A DNA stretch of 64,000 bases from the NCBI GenBank assembly GCA_036897095.1, contig JAYMSP010000065.1:1-64000 (forward strand), in the 5' to 3' direction. This document shows positions 62,481 through 64,000 of this stretch, in pieces (position 1 is the stretch's first letter; each line of letters opens with the position of its first letter). Position numbers and translations under genes: made by a program. The stretch is from Plantago elongata (Eukaryota; Streptophyta; Magnoliopsida; Lamiales; Plantaginaceae). The notes under the pieces are model-generated. The model saw only the letters and a program-made list of their open reading frames with translations. It ran no database searches and was not told the origin of the DNA.

Positions 62481-64000
62481 TTGAAGCAGAGAGTTACACT
62501 TGCTATACCTTTCCTACTGTTCGATATGTTTGAGTGTTTTTAGTTAAATCTTTTGTAGCGTATGAAAAAGCACATGTATACGCACTAGCTTTTATAATTC
62601 ATCTCGCTTGGTGCTGATGTGGTGTGCAACAAGCATAACAATCTTATTATCTCAATGAATATATTGTATCTCTTATTTCTGTTTGTATTTAGCTGTTTTA
62701 TGTTCTGTCAGAACGGAGATAGAGGAAGCATGTTTGTGAACCATCATTAGGCATCAGCAAATGACAAATGCTTCGTGTGCTATGTCCGAAACATTTTGTT
62801 TCTCTTGGGAAAATATAACTCCCCAGTAATGTGGTCCGGTCCCTGTAACTAATGGTTTTATGATCTGAGAATAAAATTACAATACATGTACGTTTACATT
62901 GATTAGGTTCCTTGATTTTCAATTGAATTACAATACATGTACAGGATTCTATATATGCACCCAGTAAGCTTGTATACCAAGAATGCGGGACCTGCACTGT
63001 TGATTTGCATGTGATGTGCCTTTTTTCTTTCACTGTTTTCCTTTTCTCTGGTGTCCATGGATATTTACCCAGTATTTTGCAATTTGGTCCTTGCTCATGT
63101 GTGCTGACTCACATGCAATTAAAGTTGAAATATGTATAAATAAATTTTATCTGCTTTTACTTTGGAAAAGCAAAAGCAATTCTGTTCTACAAGGTGTGTC
63201 TTTCTTATTCGAAGGAGTCGCGACAAATGCACAGGGCCTCCATTTGAAGGACATTACATTGAGCACCACGTGTGCACATTATTTACTGAATCCATAATCC
63301 TCTAGCCTTATGGATCCAACAGTTTAAAAAGTTCAAAACTTCAACATATTAGCACGTATGCTTGCTGTATTTCACAACCAGCTTTTGTCGCGTATTCTAC
63401 AATGCTTCATGCTCGCTCTACTTAGTTATCGCTTCTCATTAACCAGTTTCTCAAGGCGTGGAAAAACCTAAACTGGTCATGTATATGAAACACAACAAAA
63501 GTTATCCATCTATTCAAAAGATGTCCTTCCATATAATGACAAAAGATTCTACTTCGTCAGAACAGAGCAACCCATCAGTACCAGAGGCACCTTTTGAGTA
63601 ATGTTAATATGATATTCATAAATCTCCTAGTACTAGTCTTCTTCTGGTATGGAACAACAATGTCCGTCACTTCAGAGGGACTCTTTGTTGCGCGAAAGTG
63701 TTCCAATGACTCGATCACCAAAGGACACAGAAGTTACATGGTTGAGTATATATTTCTACTGGTACAAAACGCTTCAAATAACCTGATCTGGCATAAATAA
63801 GGTTCTATAAGGTTCTAACTTCCAAGACATCGAAGGTTGTAGATTACTGCACTACTGATGGTGGGATAGTTTATACTCGTTTACACCTCCAGCTGCCAGC
63901 TGGTGCTCTCCATTTTTCCTTTCGGAAACGCTATCCATTGCATTGAAAGAACAAGGTAATGGGGTAAAGTCCCGTGATATTTGAGACCACCACAACTGCA
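62481..64000. other. Right-end gap
   Basis: Several short frames (for example 63016-63297 and 63594-63800) show no domains. 'aattacaatacatgta' occurs twice near 62875-62940. Nothing else is supported. Confidence 0.45.

Overview
This is nuclear DNA of a flowering plant, almost certainly a dicot. Genes have GT-AG introns and AT-rich intergenic DNA, and the protein families are plant-specific: type-B response regulator, DRP1 dynamin, plant atypical phosphatase, Z-type serpins, and F-box/FBA proteins. The NLRs look like the 'late blight resistance R1 homolog' group that is expanded in asterids, so an asterid, perhaps Lamiales, is my inference.

Region 1 (1-20 kb) is a decaying defence-type cluster. 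An R1-like CC-NB-LRR gene is cut by the left window edge. A second, full-length relative at 6874-9562 carries two single-base frame breaks. Copies and scraps of one F-box/FBA family lie between and beyond them: one open copy at 4938-6023, and broken copies at 3348, 9871 and 19320. The rest of this arm holds fold-back elements and MITEs, duplicated fragments of genes I do not recognise, an intronless PFA-DSP phosphatase (15594-16112) and an isolated F-box stub at 17076.

Region 2 (20-44 kb) holds three well-formed minus-strand genes: a type-B ARR cytokinin response regulator (six coding exons, 517 aa), an ABHD17-like serine hydrolase (five exons, 295 aa) and a calcineurin-like metallophosphoesterase (nine exons, 347 aa). 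Splice junctions were read from the sequence and every phase closes. The gaps hold MITEs, a small tRNA-derived retroposon with near-identical target duplications, and an LTR-like remnant.

Region 3 (44-49 kb) is a pseudogene nest. A broken serpin on the plus strand and a 3' serpin fragment on the minus strand flank a broken SUN-domain (nuclear-envelope LINC complex) gene.

Region 4 (49-60 kb) holds a single-exon ORF in which one ubiquitin is fused to a plastid/bacterial-type uS19 ribosomal protein, then an intact 15-exon DRP1E dynamin-related gene on the plus strand and a five-exon SGPP-type HAD phosphatase on the minus strand, which may carry a plastid transit peptide.

Region 5 (60-64 kb) contains a degenerate minisatellite next to a truncated PIF/Harbinger transposase, then unassigned DNA.

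The most unusual item is the ubiquitin-uS19 fusion. The known plant ubiquitin-ribosomal fusions carry eS31 (S27a) or eL40, whereas this tail resembles plastid-encoded S19. I see no CRISPR array, rRNA gene or convincing functional tRNA gene.
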